The notes: generated by a model from the letters alone, not told the origin. A stretch of DNA of 64,000 nucleotides from Maritimibacter sp. (GCA_017792445.1 CP051232.1:1488001-1552000), one strand, 5' to 3'; positions 47,163-56,760 are shown, numbered from the stretch's first letter. Program-made: numbers and translations.

Positions 47163-48071
47163 TCAGCCGTTGCCGTCCGAAAAATCGAGGCCCATCGCGG
47201 AGTAGCGTTCTTTTTCGTCCAGCCAGTTGGGCCGCACCTTCACTTGCAGGAACAGGTGGACGGGGCGGTCCAGCATCTCTGTCAGTTCCTCACGCGCCGC
47301 CTTGCCGACGGCCTTCACCGTCTCGCCGCGCTTGCCCAGCACGATGCCTTTGTGGCCGTCGCGGGCGACATAGATCATCTGGTGGATCACCGCGGATCCG
47401 TCGTCGCGTTCTTCCCAGCTCTCGGTCTCGACCGTCAGCTGATAGGGCAGTTCCTGATGCAGGCGCAGAGTCAGCTTCTCGCGCGTGATCTCGGCCGCGA
47501 TCATCCGCATCGGCAAGTCAGAAATCTCGTCTTCCGGGTACAGCCACGGGCCTTCGGGCATGCGGTCGGCAAGCCAGTGCCGCAGGTCATCGACGCCATG
47601 GCCCTTCTCTGCCGAGATCATGAAGGTCTCGACGAAGGGGAAACGGTCGTTCATCTTCTTGGTCAGCGCCAGCAGCGCGGGGGCCTGCACCCGGTCGATC
47701 TTGTTGATCACCAGCGCGACCGGACGGTCACCGCCGCGTTCCTCCAGCCCCGCGATGATCGCCTCGACGCCATCGGTCAGGCCGCGCTGCGCTTCGATCA
47801 GCAGCAGCACCTCGTCGGCATCCCCGGCCCCGGTCCAGGCAGCCGCGACCATCGCGCGGTCCAGCCGCCGGCGCGGACGGAACAGGCCCGGCGTGTCGAC
47901 GAACACGATCTGCGCATCGCCTTCCAGCGCGACGCCACGGATCCGGGCGCGGGTGGTCTGCACCTTGTGGGTCACGATCGACACCTTGGTGCCGACCATC
48001 GCGTTCAGAAGCGTGGACTTGCCCGCGTTGGGCTCTCCGATCAGGGCAACGAAGCCGGCTTTCTGGGTCAT
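47163..48071 (-). CDS. era: GTPase Era
   Basis: 302 residues from the ATG at 48071; the reading from 48113 adds the intergenic repeat. G1 GEPNAGKST, G3 DTPG, G4 NKID, then a C-terminal KH domain (YVARDGHKGIVLGKRGETVKAVGKAAREEL). Era checks 16S rRNA 3'-end maturation and ribosome assembly. Part of the acpS-lepB-rnc-era run. Confidence 0.97.
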   Translation of the reverse strand: MTQKAGFVALIGEPNAGKSTLLNAMVGTKVSIVTHKVQTTRARIRGVALEGDAQIVFVDTPGLFRPRRRLDRAMVAAAWTGAGDADEVLLLIEAQRGLTDGVEAIIAGLEERGGDRPVALVINKIDRVQAPALLALTKKMNDRFPFVETFMISAEKGHGVDDLRHWLADRMPEGPWLYPEDEISDLPMRMIAAEITREKLTLRLHQELPYQLTVETESWEERDDGSAVIHQMIYVARDGHKGIVLGKRGETVKAVGKAAREELTEMLDRPVHLFLQVKVRPNWLDEKERYSAMGLDFSDGNG

Positions 48072-48128
48072 GTCATGTCCAGTCTGGGAATCGCGCGTTC
48101 CTACATGATCCACCGGACCGGGGCCAGA

Positions 48129-48167
48129 GACCAGTACTTACGACCAGTACCTACGACCAGTACCTAC
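48129..48167. repeat. Three tandem 13-bp repeats over the rnc stop
   Basis: GACCAGTACYTAC occurs three times head to tail (48129-48141 with one change, 48142-48154, 48155-48167). The last unit contains the rnc stop (TAG on the minus strand), so the repeat spans the 3' end of rnc and the 93-base rnc-era gap. Confidence 0.85.
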
Positions 48168-48844
48168 CCGCCCAACTGATCAAGCAACGCCTTGGCCGCC
48201 GCCTGTTCAGCCCGCCGTTTGGACGGCGCTTCGGCGCGGGTGGATTCGCCCGACTGCAACGTGACCTCGATGGTGAAAACCGGGGCGTGGTCGGGGCCGC
48301 TGCGGGCGATTTCCTGATAGCTGGGCGGTTTCTGGCCCTTGGCCTGCGCCCATTCCTGCAACGCGGTCTTCGGATCGCGGGCGTCTTCCTCGACCGTTTC
48401 GATCCGGGCGCCCCAGGTCGTCAGGATCAGCGTGCGCGCGGCCTCGATCCCGCCATCGAGATAGACGGCGGCGATCACCGCCTCCATCGCGTCGCCCAGC
48501 AACGCCTGTTTGCGGCGACCGCCCGACAGCATCTCGGACCGGCCAAGGCGCAGGACCTCGCCCAGCCCCAGTTCGGCGGCGACTTCGGCGCAGGTTTCCT
48601 TGCGGACCAACGCGTTGAAGCGCGGCGCAAGCTGGCCCTCGGTCGCGCCGGTGTCGGCGCTTAGCAACGTCTCGGCCATCACAAGACCCAGCACACGGTC
48701 GCCTAGGAACTCCAGCCGCTGGTTGTCGGGCCGGTTGGCCGAGGACATCGAGGCATGGGTCAGCGCACGTTGCAGCAACTCGCCATTGGCGAACTTGTGG
48801 CCCAGCCGTTTGGCGAAGGCGGCTTGTTCGGCGGACAGTCTCAC
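48164..48844 (-). CDS. rnc: Ribonuclease III
   Basis: 226 residues from the GTG at 48844, which overlaps the lepB stop (GTGA) and follows GGAAGGA; the frame further upstream lies inside lepB. Catalytic signature [13 protein letters not shown] (E45, D49) and [16 protein letters not shown] supply the metal acids. The C-terminal double-stranded-RNA domain ([22 protein letters not shown] ... [17 protein letters not shown]) is complete. Processes rRNA precursors and structured mRNAs. The stop lies in a 13-bp tandem repeat. Confidence 0.97.
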   Translation of the reverse strand: MRLSAEQAAFAKRLGHKFANGELLQRALTHASMSSANRPDNQRLEFLGDRVLGLVMAETLLSADTGATEGQLAPRFNALVRKETCAEVAAELGLGEVLRLGRSEMLSGGRRKQALLGDAMEAVIAAVYLDGGIEAARTLILTTWGARIETVEEDARDPKTALQEWAQAKGQKPPSYQEIARSGPDHAPVFTIEVTLQSGESTRAEAPSKRRAEQAAAKALLDQLGG

Positions 48845-49509
48845 CGGATTCCTTCCATGATGCGCCCTTCCCGCCAGCCTGCGGGGTTCCACAGATAGCG
48901 GCCTGCGGCGGAAAAGGCGACCGCCACCGCGCGGCCTTTCACATTCGCCTGCGGGACGAAGCCGACGCCACCGGTGGCGGCACCGATGCGGCTGTCGGTC
49001 GAGTTGTCGCGATTGTCGCCCATGACGAACAGGTGGTCCGCCGGCACCGTGAAGGCCGGCGTGTTGTCCAGTGCCATGCGCCCGATCTCAAGCACGGAAT
49101 AGCTTTGGCCGTCCGGCAACGTTTCGGTCCGCCGAAGCTTGCGGCAATCACCGCCAAGCGGCACGGGGTTGTTGCCGCAGCGGGGGATCACGCCCGACAT
49201 CCCGGCTGGAGTGTAGGGTTCGACGAATTCGCCGTCCGGGGTCTGCGGCAGCTCGGCGCCGTTCAGGATCACGACGCCATCCCGCATCTGCACCGTGTCC
49301 CCCGGCAGGCCAATCACACGCTTGACGTAGTCCTGACCGGTGACCGGGTGGAGGAACACCAAGACCTCGCCCCGCGCGAAAGGCGCGCGGTCGGGGATGA
49401 CAAGAATGTAGTCGCCCGGAAGCAGCGTCGGTTTCATCGAGCCTGCGGGAATCCAGTAGGGCTCGAACACCATGATCGTCATCAGAAAAAGCGAGATTGC
49501 GTGGAGCAC
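48841..49509 (-). CDS. Signal peptidase I paralogue 1
   Basis: 222 residues from a GTG start after an in-frame stop. One N-terminal membrane helix, then the S26 domain with catalytic S24 ([15 protein letters not shown]) and K63 ([13 protein letters not shown]), plus box [14 protein letters not shown]. It should be active. It lacks part of the N-terminal anchor of canonical LepB. It overlaps rnc and is the last of three signal-peptidase genes in a row. Confidence 0.92.
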   Translation of the reverse strand: MLHAISLFLMTIMVFEPYWIPAGSMKPTLLPGDYILVIPDRAPFARGEVLVFLHPVTGQDYVKRVIGLPGDTVQMRDGVVILNGAELPQTPDGEFVEPYTPAGMSGVIPRCGNNPVPLGGDCRKLRRTETLPDGQSYSVLEIGRMALDNTPAFTVPADHLFVMGDNRDNSTDSRIGAATGGVGFVPQANVKGRAVAVAFSAAGRYLWNPAGWREGRIMEGIR

Positions 49510-49586
49510 GCCGAAGGCTTTCGGTTAGGGCCGATATTTCAGTCGGCATAGCCGATGGCGGGCGGCGGCGGCAAGGTGGCGCGCGC

Positions 49587-50534
49587 CTACTCGATCGAGG
49601 CGAAATAACGCTCGGGCCGCCATGCCCAGATGGCGACCGGCCTGCGCGCGCCGCTGGAGAACAGGACGAACCGCGCCTCGGCCATGATGCGCGCGGTGGG
49701 CAGGAACCCGATGCCGCCCTGTTCTGGGGCGAACCGACTGTCGCGGGCGTTGTCACGGTTGTCGCCCATCACGAAAACATGGTCTGCGGGTACCGTGAAC
49801 ACCGGCGTGTGGTCGCCGGGCGAGTTCTGCACATCGAGAATGGTATGCCCCGTTTCCTGCGCGAATTGTTCGACATACATCCGCTTGATGCATTCAGTGC
49901 CCGGCGCCGGACCGAAGGCGGCGCACATCGGCCAGATGCGGTTCGGGCCCTGTTCGCGGAACTCTTCCACGAAGGGGCGCAGCGCAAGCCGTTCGACCGG
50001 CCAGCCGTTTATGTAAAGCAGTCCGCCCTGCATCTGCACTGTGTCGCCCGGCCGTCCCACCACCCGCGCCGCGCTGTAGTCGCCGTCCGACGGGTGACGG
50101 AAGAACACGACGGCGTTGCGGTCCGGCGTGCCGATGACCCGCGTGCCGATCACGTAGTCGCCCACAAGGAATGTCGGCTTCATCGCGGCGTCGGTGATGT
50201 GGAACGGCTGCCAGAACACGCGCGACACCGCGAAGCCGACGATACAGCTCAGCAGGATCAGACCTGCGACCGGCCATTCGATCGGGAAAAGTTCGACATC
50301 CCCGCGCGCGTCGGTGGGGGCGGTCAGCAGGTAGAACAGGCAGAACAGGCCGATCACCGGGACGAAGACGAAAAACGCCCAAAGCCCCGAGGCGCCCGCG
50401 TCGTGATAGCGCCGCACGCAGTAGCCGGCGAAGGGATACAGCAGCAGCGCCATCAGGATGGTCAGCACGACAGCGGGAACCTCGTGCAGCACCCCGGCCA
50501 GCAGGATCGCCGTTCCGGCGATCCAGACCGTCAC
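49587..50534 (-). CDS. Catalytically dead signal peptidase I paralogue with DUF805-like membrane domain
   Basis: 315 residues from the GTG at 50534. Box E is intact ([13 protein letters not shown]) and RPGDTVQ is present. The nucleophile Ser is Ala117 (HITDAAMKPTF) and the general-base Lys is Ala156 (YSAARVVGRPGD), so both catalytic residues are gone. Before the peptidase fold are three or four membrane helices with YCVRRYHDAGASGLWA, resembling DUF805. The frame stays open about 30 codons upstream with sensible sequence (LATDWLDWDGATDRTRFGLFF) and no ATG/GTG/TTG, so the true start may be a CTG or lie in an area of sequence error. Probably a pseudoenzyme. Confidence 0.8.
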   Translation of the reverse strand: MTVWIAGTAILLAGVLHEVPAVVLTILMALLLYPFAGYCVRRYHDAGASGLWAFFVFVPVIGLFCLFYLLTAPTDARGDVELFPIEWPVAGLILLSCIVGFAVSRVFWQPFHITDAAMKPTFLVGDYVIGTRVIGTPDRNAVVFFRHPSDGDYSAARVVGRPGDTVQMQGGLLYINGWPVERLALRPFVEEFREQGPNRIWPMCAAFGPAPGTECIKRMYVEQFAQETGHTILDVQNSPGDHTPVFTVPADHVFVMGDNRDNARDSRFAPEQGGIGFLPTARIMAEARFVLFSSGARRPVAIWAWRPERYFASIE

Positions 50535-50623
50535 GACCAGGGCAAAGAACAGCCCGAACCGGGTGCGATCTGTCGCGCCGTCCCAGTCAAGCCAGTCGGT
50601 GGCCAGTTCCCTGGCCAGCGCTC

Positions 50624-51406
50624 CTATTCGATGGCCTTGAAGAACCTGTCACTCCTCCACGTCCAGAAAAACAGCATCGACCGGCCCGCGGACGAGAACA
50701 TGATCCGGTCGGCACGGCCGATCAGGTTTTCGAAGGGCACAAAGCCGACACCGCCCGCGCCCTGTGCGACGCGGCTGTCGGTGGAGTTGTCGCGGTTGTC
50801 GCCCATGAAGAAGAAGTGTCCTTCCGGGACGGTGAAGACCGGCGTGTTGTCCAGACGTGTGTTGGCGATATCCAGCACCGAGTGCTCCACCCCGTTCGGC
50901 AGAGTCTCGATATATTTCTGCTTGATGCAGTCGGCGCCAAGCCCCGGGCTGGGGTTGGAACACTGCGGCAGGTTTCCGGCCGGGCCCTGCGGTTCGAAGG
51001 TCTCGACGAATACGCCGTCGTCGACCTGCGGAACCTCTTCGCCATTGATGAACAGCACGCCGTCCTGCACCTGGACCTTGTCACCCGGCAGGCCGATCAC
51101 CCGCTTGATGAAGTCCGATCCGGTGGTCGGATGGCGAAACACGACGACATCGCCAAGCTCGGGTTCCTCGCCCATGATGCGGCCCGAGAACGGGCACATG
51201 GCGAACGGGCAACTGTACTGCGAATATCCGTATGCCATCTTGTTCACGAACAGGAAGTCCCCGATCAGCAGCGTGTCCTTCATGGACCCGGACGGTATCC
51301 AGAAAGGCTGAAAAAAGAGTGTGCGGAACACGCCCGCGATGAGCAGGGCGTAGACAATTGTCTTGATCGTCTCGATGATCCCGCTGCCGATGGAATTGCT
51401 GGACAT
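50624..51406 (-). CDS. lepB: Signal peptidase I, canonical
   Basis: 260 residues. N-terminal anchor, then IPSGSMKDTLLIGD with catalytic S41 and [15 protein letters not shown] with K101; box [14 protein letters not shown]. Full-length with the extra Cys pair (YSCPFAMC) seen in Rhodobacterales. It removes Sec signal peptides and is expected to be the essential enzyme of the three. Lies 57 bases after acpS on the same strand. Confidence 0.96.
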   Translation of the reverse strand: MSSNSIGSGIIETIKTIVYALLIAGVFRTLFFQPFWIPSGSMKDTLLIGDFLFVNKMAYGYSQYSCPFAMCPFSGRIMGEEPELGDVVVFRHPTTGSDFIKRVIGLPGDKVQVQDGVLFINGEEVPQVDDGVFVETFEPQGPAGNLPQCSNPSPGLGADCIKQKYIETLPNGVEHSVLDIANTRLDNTPVFTVPEGHFFFMGDNRDNSTDSRVAQGAGGVGFVPFENLIGRADRIMFSSAGRSMLFFWTWRSDRFFKAIE

Positions 51407-51463
51407 TCCGGTTCCCCGCTCGCCTCGATTTGTGTGTCGTCATGGGCGCGCGCGCCCGCGGTG

Positions 51464-51865
51464 TCAAGGCAACGGCCTTGCCTCTATGATCACGAAGGCC
51501 TGCGCCCAAGGATGGTCGTCCGTCAGGGTGACATGCACCACCGCCTCGTGGCCTTCGGGGGTCATCTCGCGCAGGCGTTCCGCCGCCCAACCCGTCAGCG
51601 CCATCACGGGCTGGCCGGTGTTCAGGTTCGACACCGCCATGTCCTTCCACGCGATGCCCATACGCAGACCGGTGCCAAGTGCCTTGGAACACGCCTCTTT
51701 CGCGGCCCAGCGTTTGGCATAGGTGCCGGCGGTGTCGCGGCGGCGTTCGGCCTTGGCCTGCTCGACCTCGGTGAAGACACGGTTGCGAAAGCGGTCGCCG
51801 AACCGCTCCAGCGTCCGCTCGATCCGCTCGATGTTGGCAAGATCGGTGCCGATGCCAAGGATCAT
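51464..51865 (-). CDS. acpS: Holo-[acyl-carrier-protein] synthase
   Basis: 133 residues. Standard AcpS pattern: [19 protein letters not shown] (Mg Asp), [10 protein letters not shown] and [16 protein letters not shown]. Transfers 4'-phosphopantetheine from CoA to apo-ACP. In relatives pdxJ precedes it; here a small secreted protein takes that place, overlapping by 4 bases (ATGA). Confidence 0.96.
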   Translation of the reverse strand: MILGIGTDLANIERIERTLERFGDRFRNRVFTEVEQAKAERRRDTAGTYAKRWAAKEACSKALGTGLRMGIAWKDMAVSNLNTGQPVMALTGWAAERLREMTPEGHEAVVHVTLTDDHPWAQAFVIIEARPLP

Positions 51866-52320
51866 GGAATCTCGAACCGTGGGGAAAGGTCGCCGGTGGA
51901 CTGGTTCATCGTGACCGCCAGGATGGCGGGATCGAAACCGCCGGTGTCCGGCTCGAAGATCTCGACCCCGACGCGCAGGGTCAGCCCCGCCGCGGGGTCG
52001 TAGCTGGCGGACAGCGCGCCGAAATCCATGCTCGAAAAGCCCATACTCTCATCCAGCCCGATGATGCCGCAGCCGGGCGAGCCAAGCTCGTCATAGGGCG
52101 GGTGGATGACAAGCAGGTAGTAGGCCGCCGCCGCGGGTTCCACCGTGTCCAGCAACGCCACCCGGATCGCGCCGTTGGCGAAGGTGGTGCTGTTCTGCTC
52201 CCACGGTTCGGCGATGTTGCGGGCGCCGCCTTGCCAGCCGTTGCAGTCGATCACGGCCTGCGCCTGCGACGCGGCTGCGCAAAGGGCCAATCCGGCCCCG
52301 ATCAACAGCGATTTCCACAT
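51862..52320 (-). CDS. Small secreted protein upstream of acpS
   Basis: 152 residues from the ATG at 52320, preceded by GGAGGA. Signal peptide [18 protein letters not shown]. The rest ([47 protein letters not shown]) has two Cys and a beta-rich look; no domain is recognised. It leads the acpS-lepB operon and is divergent from the Gfo/Idh pair. Function unknown. Confidence 0.82.
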   Translation of the reverse strand: MWKSLLIGAGLALCAAASQAQAVIDCNGWQGGARNIAEPWEQNSTTFANGAIRVALLDTVEPAAAAYYLLVIHPPYDELGSPGCGIIGLDESMGFSSMDFGALSASYDPAAGLTLRVGVEIFEPDTGGFDPAILAVTMNQSTGDLSPRFEIP

Positions 52321-52435
52321 CCCGGATCCTCCGCCATGGGTTGCCCTGCTTTCGCACGCGTCGGGCGTTTTGGCAAACCCGTGGCATCCCGTGACACCGG
52401 GTGCTACGACTTCGCGAACAGGGGAGGAGACCTGC

Positions 52436-53464
52436 ATGACACAGCCATTCGGCATCGCCGTCATCGGCGCCGGCATGGCCGCGACGCCGCATGCCCGCGC
52501 GTTGGCGGACCTTGCGCCGGACATCTCGGTGCGCGGGGTCTGGACCCGTGGCGACAGCGGCGCGGCGATGGCCGCGGAGTACGGCTTTCCGCTGGCCGAT
52601 AGCGCCGAGGCGCTGGCCGCGGACCCGACCGTCGACGCCCTGCTGCTGCTGACCCCACCCGACGCCCGGCTGAATCCGGTACGGCTGTTCGCCGGGGCCG
52701 GCAAGCACGTCCTGTGCGAAAAGCCCATCGGCCGCACGCTGGCCGAGGCGGAAGAGGTCGCCGCCCTGTGCGCCGACGCGGGTGTACAGCTTGGCGTCGT
52801 GTTCCAGCACCGCTATCGCGCAGGCTCCATCGCGCTGCGGCAGAGACTAGAGGCCGGCGATCTGGGCGCGCTTCAGATGGCGCGCGCCGATATCCCGTGG
52901 TGGCGGGACCAATCCTATTATGACGCCCCCGGACGCGGCACGATGGCGCGCGACGGCGGCGGCGTCCTGATCAGCCAGGCGATCCACACGTTGGATCTGA
53001 TGCTGTCGCTGACCGGCCCGGTCGCGACCGTGCAGGCGCTGGCCGCCACGACCGGGTTGCATGATATGGAGTGCGAAGACTTCGCCACCGCCGGGATGCG
53101 GTTCGCGAACGGTGCCGTCGGCTCGGTCTTCGCGACCACCGCAGCATGGCCCGGAAGTGCGGAATCGATACGTTTGGACTGTTCCAAATGCGTCGCAACG
53201 CTGCAATCCGGCACTTTGCGGCTCGACTGGCGCGACGGGCGGACGGAAACGGTCGGCGAGGAAACCGGAACCGGCGGCGGGGCCGATCCGATGGCATTCC
53301 CGCATGACTGGCACCGCGACCTGATCGCGGGCTTCGTCAAGGCGGCGCGGGCCCGGCGCGCGCCCGATCCGTCCGGCACCGACGCGCTGACGGCGCAACG
53401 GCTGATCGACGCTATTCTGCGGTCTTCGGAAACGGGCCGCGCAATCCATCTGGGAGACACTTGA
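52436..53464 (+). CDS. Gfo/Idh/MocA-family oxidoreductase 1
   Basis: 342 residues from the ATG at 52436, after GGGGAGGAGA. Rossmann IAVIGAGMAATPHARAL, then HVLCEKPIGRTLAEAEE with the conserved Lys of EKP and DGGGVLISQAIHTLDLMLSL, the catalytic His region. NAD(P)-dependent sugar or polyol dehydrogenase; substrate unknown. The next ATG follows its stop directly, so the two act together. Confidence 0.9.
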   Translation: MTQPFGIAVIGAGMAATPHARALADLAPDISVRGVWTRGDSGAAMAAEYGFPLADSAEALAADPTVDALLLLTPPDARLNPVRLFAGAGKHVLCEKPIGRTLAEAEEVAALCADAGVQLGVVFQHRYRAGSIALRQRLEAGDLGALQMARADIPWWRDQSYYDAPGRGTMARDGGGVLISQAIHTLDLMLSLTGPVATVQALAATTGLHDMECEDFATAGMRFANGAVGSVFATTAAWPGSAESIRLDCSKCVATLQSGTLRLDWRDGRTETVGEETGTGGGADPMAFPHDWHRDLIAGFVKAARARRAPDPSGTDALTAQRLIDAILRSSETGRAIHLGDT

Positions 53465-54484
53465 ATGACGGGTCCGGTTCTTGGCGTGATCGGCATCGAC
53501 CACCGCCACATCTACGAAATGCTCGGGCTAATGACAGACCACGGCTGCGCCGGCCGCGGCTGGTGGACCGAGGGAGAGCCCGGCACGCAGGAGGGTTTCG
53601 TGAAGCGCTTCCCCGACCTGCCCCGTGTCGACGACCCCGAAACGCTGATCGCCGACCCCGAGATCGACATGATCCTGCTGGCCGGCGTGCCCTCTGAACG
53701 CGCGGATTTCGCGATCCGCGCGATGCGGGCGGGCAAGGACGTGATGGTCGACAAGCCGGGCTGCACCACGCTGGACCAGCTTGCCGAGATCAGGAAGGTG
53801 CAGGCCGAGACCGGGCGCATCTGGTCGGTCAACTATTCAGAGCACTTTCAGGTCGCAAGCGTTACGAAGGCGGCAGAGCTGATCGCGGCGGGGGCCATCG
53901 GCAAGGTGATCCAGACGGCGGGCTTCGGGCCGCACCGGTTGAACCGCCCGACGCGGCCGGACTGGTTCTTCGACGAAAGCAAGTACGGCGGCATCCTGTG
54001 CGATATCGGCTCGCACCAGTTGGAGCAGTTCCTGTTCTTCACCGGCACCGACGACGCCGAGATCGTATCCTCCAGCGTCGCCAACTTCGCCAACCCGAAA
54101 GATCCGGGGCTGCAGGATTTCGGCGAGATCCTCGTCCGGGGCGACGGCGTTCAGGGCTACATCCGGATCGACTGGTATACGCCCGACGCGCTGCCGACAT
54201 GGGGCGACGGTCGCCTGACGATCCTTGGCACCGAGGGCTATATCGAACTTCGCAAATACGTCGACATCACCGGGCGCGAGGGCAAGGATCACCTGTTCCT
54301 CGTGAACGGTGACCGCTGCGAACATATCGACGCGTCAGACGCGGGCCTGCCGTATTTCGCGGCGCTGATCGCGGACATCCGCGACCGGACCGAGACGGCG
54401 ATGCCGCAGGCGCGGTGTTTCAAGGCGATGGAACTGGCGCTTCAGGCTCAGGGTAAGGCCGCGCGGCTCGGGAACCTGTCGTGA
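53465..54484 (+). CDS. Gfo/Idh/MocA-family oxidoreductase 2
   Basis: 339 residues, ATG immediately after the previous stop. LGVIGIDHRHIYEMLGL is a departure from the strict GxGxxG. VMVDKPGCTTLDQLAEI keeps the DKP Lys, and ILCDIGSHQLEQFLFFTG the His. It is only distantly related to the first enzyme, so the pair may be two steps of one pathway, for example oxidation and epimerisation of an inositol-like or sugar substrate. No sugar transporter is adjacent. Confidence 0.88.
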   Translation: MTGPVLGVIGIDHRHIYEMLGLMTDHGCAGRGWWTEGEPGTQEGFVKRFPDLPRVDDPETLIADPEIDMILLAGVPSERADFAIRAMRAGKDVMVDKPGCTTLDQLAEIRKVQAETGRIWSVNYSEHFQVASVTKAAELIAAGAIGKVIQTAGFGPHRLNRPTRPDWFFDESKYGGILCDIGSHQLEQFLFFTGTDDAEIVSSSVANFANPKDPGLQDFGEILVRGDGVQGYIRIDWYTPDALPTWGDGRLTILGTEGYIELRKYVDITGREGKDHLFLVNGDRCEHIDASDAGLPYFAALIADIRDRTETAMPQARCFKAMELALQAQGKAARLGNLS

Positions 54485-54557
54485 GGTGATACGGGACGGC
54501 GGGCGGGGCGATGCGCGTCAGCGCGAGCGCCGTCGCCGTCCCGCTTCGCGATCCCTC

Positions 54558-54593
54558 AAAAAGAAATCGGCCGGCGCCCCCGTGCCGACCGAT
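54558..54593 (-). terminator. Intrinsic terminator of the Hint-domain gene
   Basis: Minus strand: ATCGGTCGGC pairs with GCCGGCCGAT (one mismatch) around an 8-base loop, followed by TTTCTTTTT. It lies about 25 bases after the stop and faces the Gfo/Idh operon. Confidence 0.78.
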
Positions 54594-54618
54594 CCCCAAG
54601 GCGGTGTCATGGGCCGTG

Positions 54619-55860
54619 TCAGGCCGACATCATCGCCTTCGCTTCAAAGTTCTTCAGAACCGGGCGGGCCGGAGCGCCGAAGGCGTCCACGTTCCGCTCG
54701 AGCTGCGGGAAGATGCGGAACAGCTCGTCGCGCGCAGCGGTGTCCAGCGTCGACAGGCCCAGCTCGCCGGGGTGGAAGCTCTCGGACTCCACGCCGTTGG
54801 CATAGACGATCTCGTGCTGCGCGAACATGAAGTGATAGTACACCACCTCGTCCGCGTCATGCTCGACCGTCACGGTGCTGTCGTTGACCAGCGCCTTCGC
54901 CGGCACCAGCATCTCGGTCTCGCCGAACAGCGCCTCGCAGCGCCAGTCGGAGACCAGCATACGGTGCTGCGGCGACACCAGCAGGTCGCGCTCGGGCATG
55001 TTCTCGCCCAGCGCGCCGGCGCGGATGCGGATCGGGCGCAGGTTGTCGCCACGGTTCAGTTCCGACGCGCCGATGCGGCGGTGCGCGATCCACTGAAGCG
55101 GCTGGAACCCGCTGTCTTTCGTCAGGACCATGTCGCCCGGTTGCAGGTCCTCGACCCGCTTCACGCCGCCTTTAACAAGGATCTCGGTGCCACCGGCAAA
55201 GCAGATCGGCGCGTCGACAAAATCGATCCCGATGGTCGCCTTGTCACCGTGGTCGACGTCGGCCTCGAGATAGATGGTCTTCTCGTTCCCGTCGCGGTCC
55301 AGATAGGTGATGACATACTTGCTGGGCGCGCCGTGGTGACCGTCGGTCTCTTTCAGCTTGTAGGTGCCGTCGCCGAAGTCGTCGCCGTTCTGGTCGCCGG
55401 TCTCGCCGCCGCCATAGACGTTGGATGCCGTGTAAACGGGCGAGATCGGATTGCCGTGCTTGTCCACCGCGGTGAAGCTGATGACGTTCGACATATACAG
55501 CTTGTCGATCGTCTGGATGCTTTGCACGTTCATGCAGAAGTCACCGACGAAATCGCCCGCGTTCACCTCGACGATGTCCACGTCGTGACCGCCGTCGTCC
55601 CAGCGCAGGTTCAGGCTGTCGCCGTAATCCTTGCCGGTCCCGTCGAGGTAGACGTAGGTGTCCTTGTCGACGTTCTCCTGCATCGTGCGGATCGACTTGT
55701 TGTCGTACGCACCGCCCGGGTTGTCGATCAGGACTTTGCCATGGTTGTTGATGTCGGCCTGATAGACGCCGCTGCCGTGATCGACGGGATTGCCATCCTC
55801 GTCGCACCAGCCCTTGGAAAGGCCCCACCAGAACCAATTCCCGAAAATCGAATATGTCAT
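54619..55860 (-). CDS. Hint-domain protein
   Basis: 413 residues. The first 215 are acidic, Gly/Asp-rich and repetitive (DNPGGAYDNKS, GDQNGDDFGDGTYK), as in secreted Ca2+-binding adhesin parts, with no signal peptide. From C220 (DAPICFAGGTEILV) comes a Hint module with VSPQHRM (H299) and the closing VYANGVESESFHPGEL. Roseobacters carry many such proteins, usually exported by type I secretion. Whether the Hint domain cleaves or splices itself is not known here. Confidence 0.9.
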   Translation of the reverse strand: MTYSIFGNWFWWGLSKGWCDEDGNPVDHGSGVYQADINNHGKVLIDNPGGAYDNKSIRTMQENVDKDTYVYLDGTGKDYGDSLNLRWDDGGHDVDIVEVNAGDFVGDFCMNVQSIQTIDKLYMSNVISFTAVDKHGNPISPVYTASNVYGGGETGDQNGDDFGDGTYKLKETDGHHGAPSKYVITYLDRDGNEKTIYLEADVDHGDKATIGIDFVDAPICFAGGTEILVKGGVKRVEDLQPGDMVLTKDSGFQPLQWIAHRRIGASELNRGDNLRPIRIRAGALGENMPERDLLVSPQHRMLVSDWRCEALFGETEMLVPAKALVNDSTVTVEHDADEVVYYHFMFAQHEIVYANGVESESFHPGELGLSTLDTAARDELFRIFPQLERNVDAFGAPARPVLKNFEAKAMMSA

Positions 55861-55995
55861 CAGCAGCTATTCCCCACAGAGGTATGGGGAGAATATATGC
55901 CGCAAGGTTATCTAAACAAAGCCCAGATTTTGCCCCAATTCAGAATTGAAAAGGGCCTTTTCCTTGTAAAACAGGTGCTTGCTGCCACAATTTCG

Positions 55996-56760
55996 TCAAT
56001 AATCGGTAAGCTCTGTTAACACCGCCACCGCTGCGGCGGTGGTTTCGATATCATCAATCCGGCGCACCGTATCGTATTGTTGCACAACCGTGTCCGACAT
56101 CGCCGAAATGGATTCTCCGGTCAGCTTGTGAAGCCCCCGGATCATGCCGATCAGATCGAATTCCTTGGCCCTGTAGCCGACTGATTCGAAGTCCAGGCCG
56201 ACGGCACCCTTGTCGTTGAATTTGAAGTTGTGGGCCGAGACGTCGCCCTTGGTCAGAACGTATTCGGTCAGCGGCACCTGGCTCAGCAAATCGCGCAGAA
56301 CCGCATAGGCCGGGTTGCCCTCCATCTCGTCGTACTGGCCGAAATGGTCCCACAGGGTCTCGTCGCGCTTCTGTGTCCCGACGGCGGCGTGAAACCCGGC
56401 GACCCAGCGCGCCATCATGCCCAGCGCGTCCATTACGCGGCCCTGCTCGATGAAATGCTTGAACCCGTGACCCTGGACCTCGCGCGTGACGATCACCCGT
56501 TCGGTGTCTGCGGAATAGACCATGACCGGCATCGGGACCGGCCAGCGCTTCGACAGGATCTGCTTCTCGCGGTCATAGCGCAGGTTCGCGTCGGCGGCGT
56601 TCACGTCGGCATCGGTGAAGATCTTGGCGAAGAAGACCTGCCCCTCGCCCCGCAGAAGCATCGTCATGTTCGAGCCGGACCGGGCCATCGGTTCGACCGA
56701 CAACTCGTTGACGCCGGTCGCCCGGGTGATGTCCTGTGCCAGTTCGCGAAGTACCGCCAT
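55996..56760 (-). CDS. Phosphotransferase-fold (APH-like) protein
   Basis: 254 residues from the ATG at 56760, preceded by GGAGGAG. Kinase-like fold: ATP-lobe Lys probably in QVFFAKIFTD; Brenner-type catalytic loop KGDVSAHNFKFN; metal site GLDFES. This places it in the aminoglycoside phosphotransferase/choline-kinase superfamily. The substrate is unknown; antibiotic resistance is not implied. Located upstream of the Hint gene with a 135-base gap. Confidence 0.85.
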   Translation of the reverse strand: MAVLRELAQDITRATGVNELSVEPMARSGSNMTMLLRGEGQVFFAKIFTDADVNAADANLRYDREKQILSKRWPVPMPVMVYSADTERVIVTREVQGHGFKHFIEQGRVMDALGMMARWVAGFHAAVGTQKRDETLWDHFGQYDEMEGNPAYAVLRDLLSQVPLTEYVLTKGDVSAHNFKFNDKGAVGLDFESVGYRAKEFDLIGMIRGLHKLTGESISAMSDTVVQQYDTVRRIDDIETTAAAVAVLTELTDY

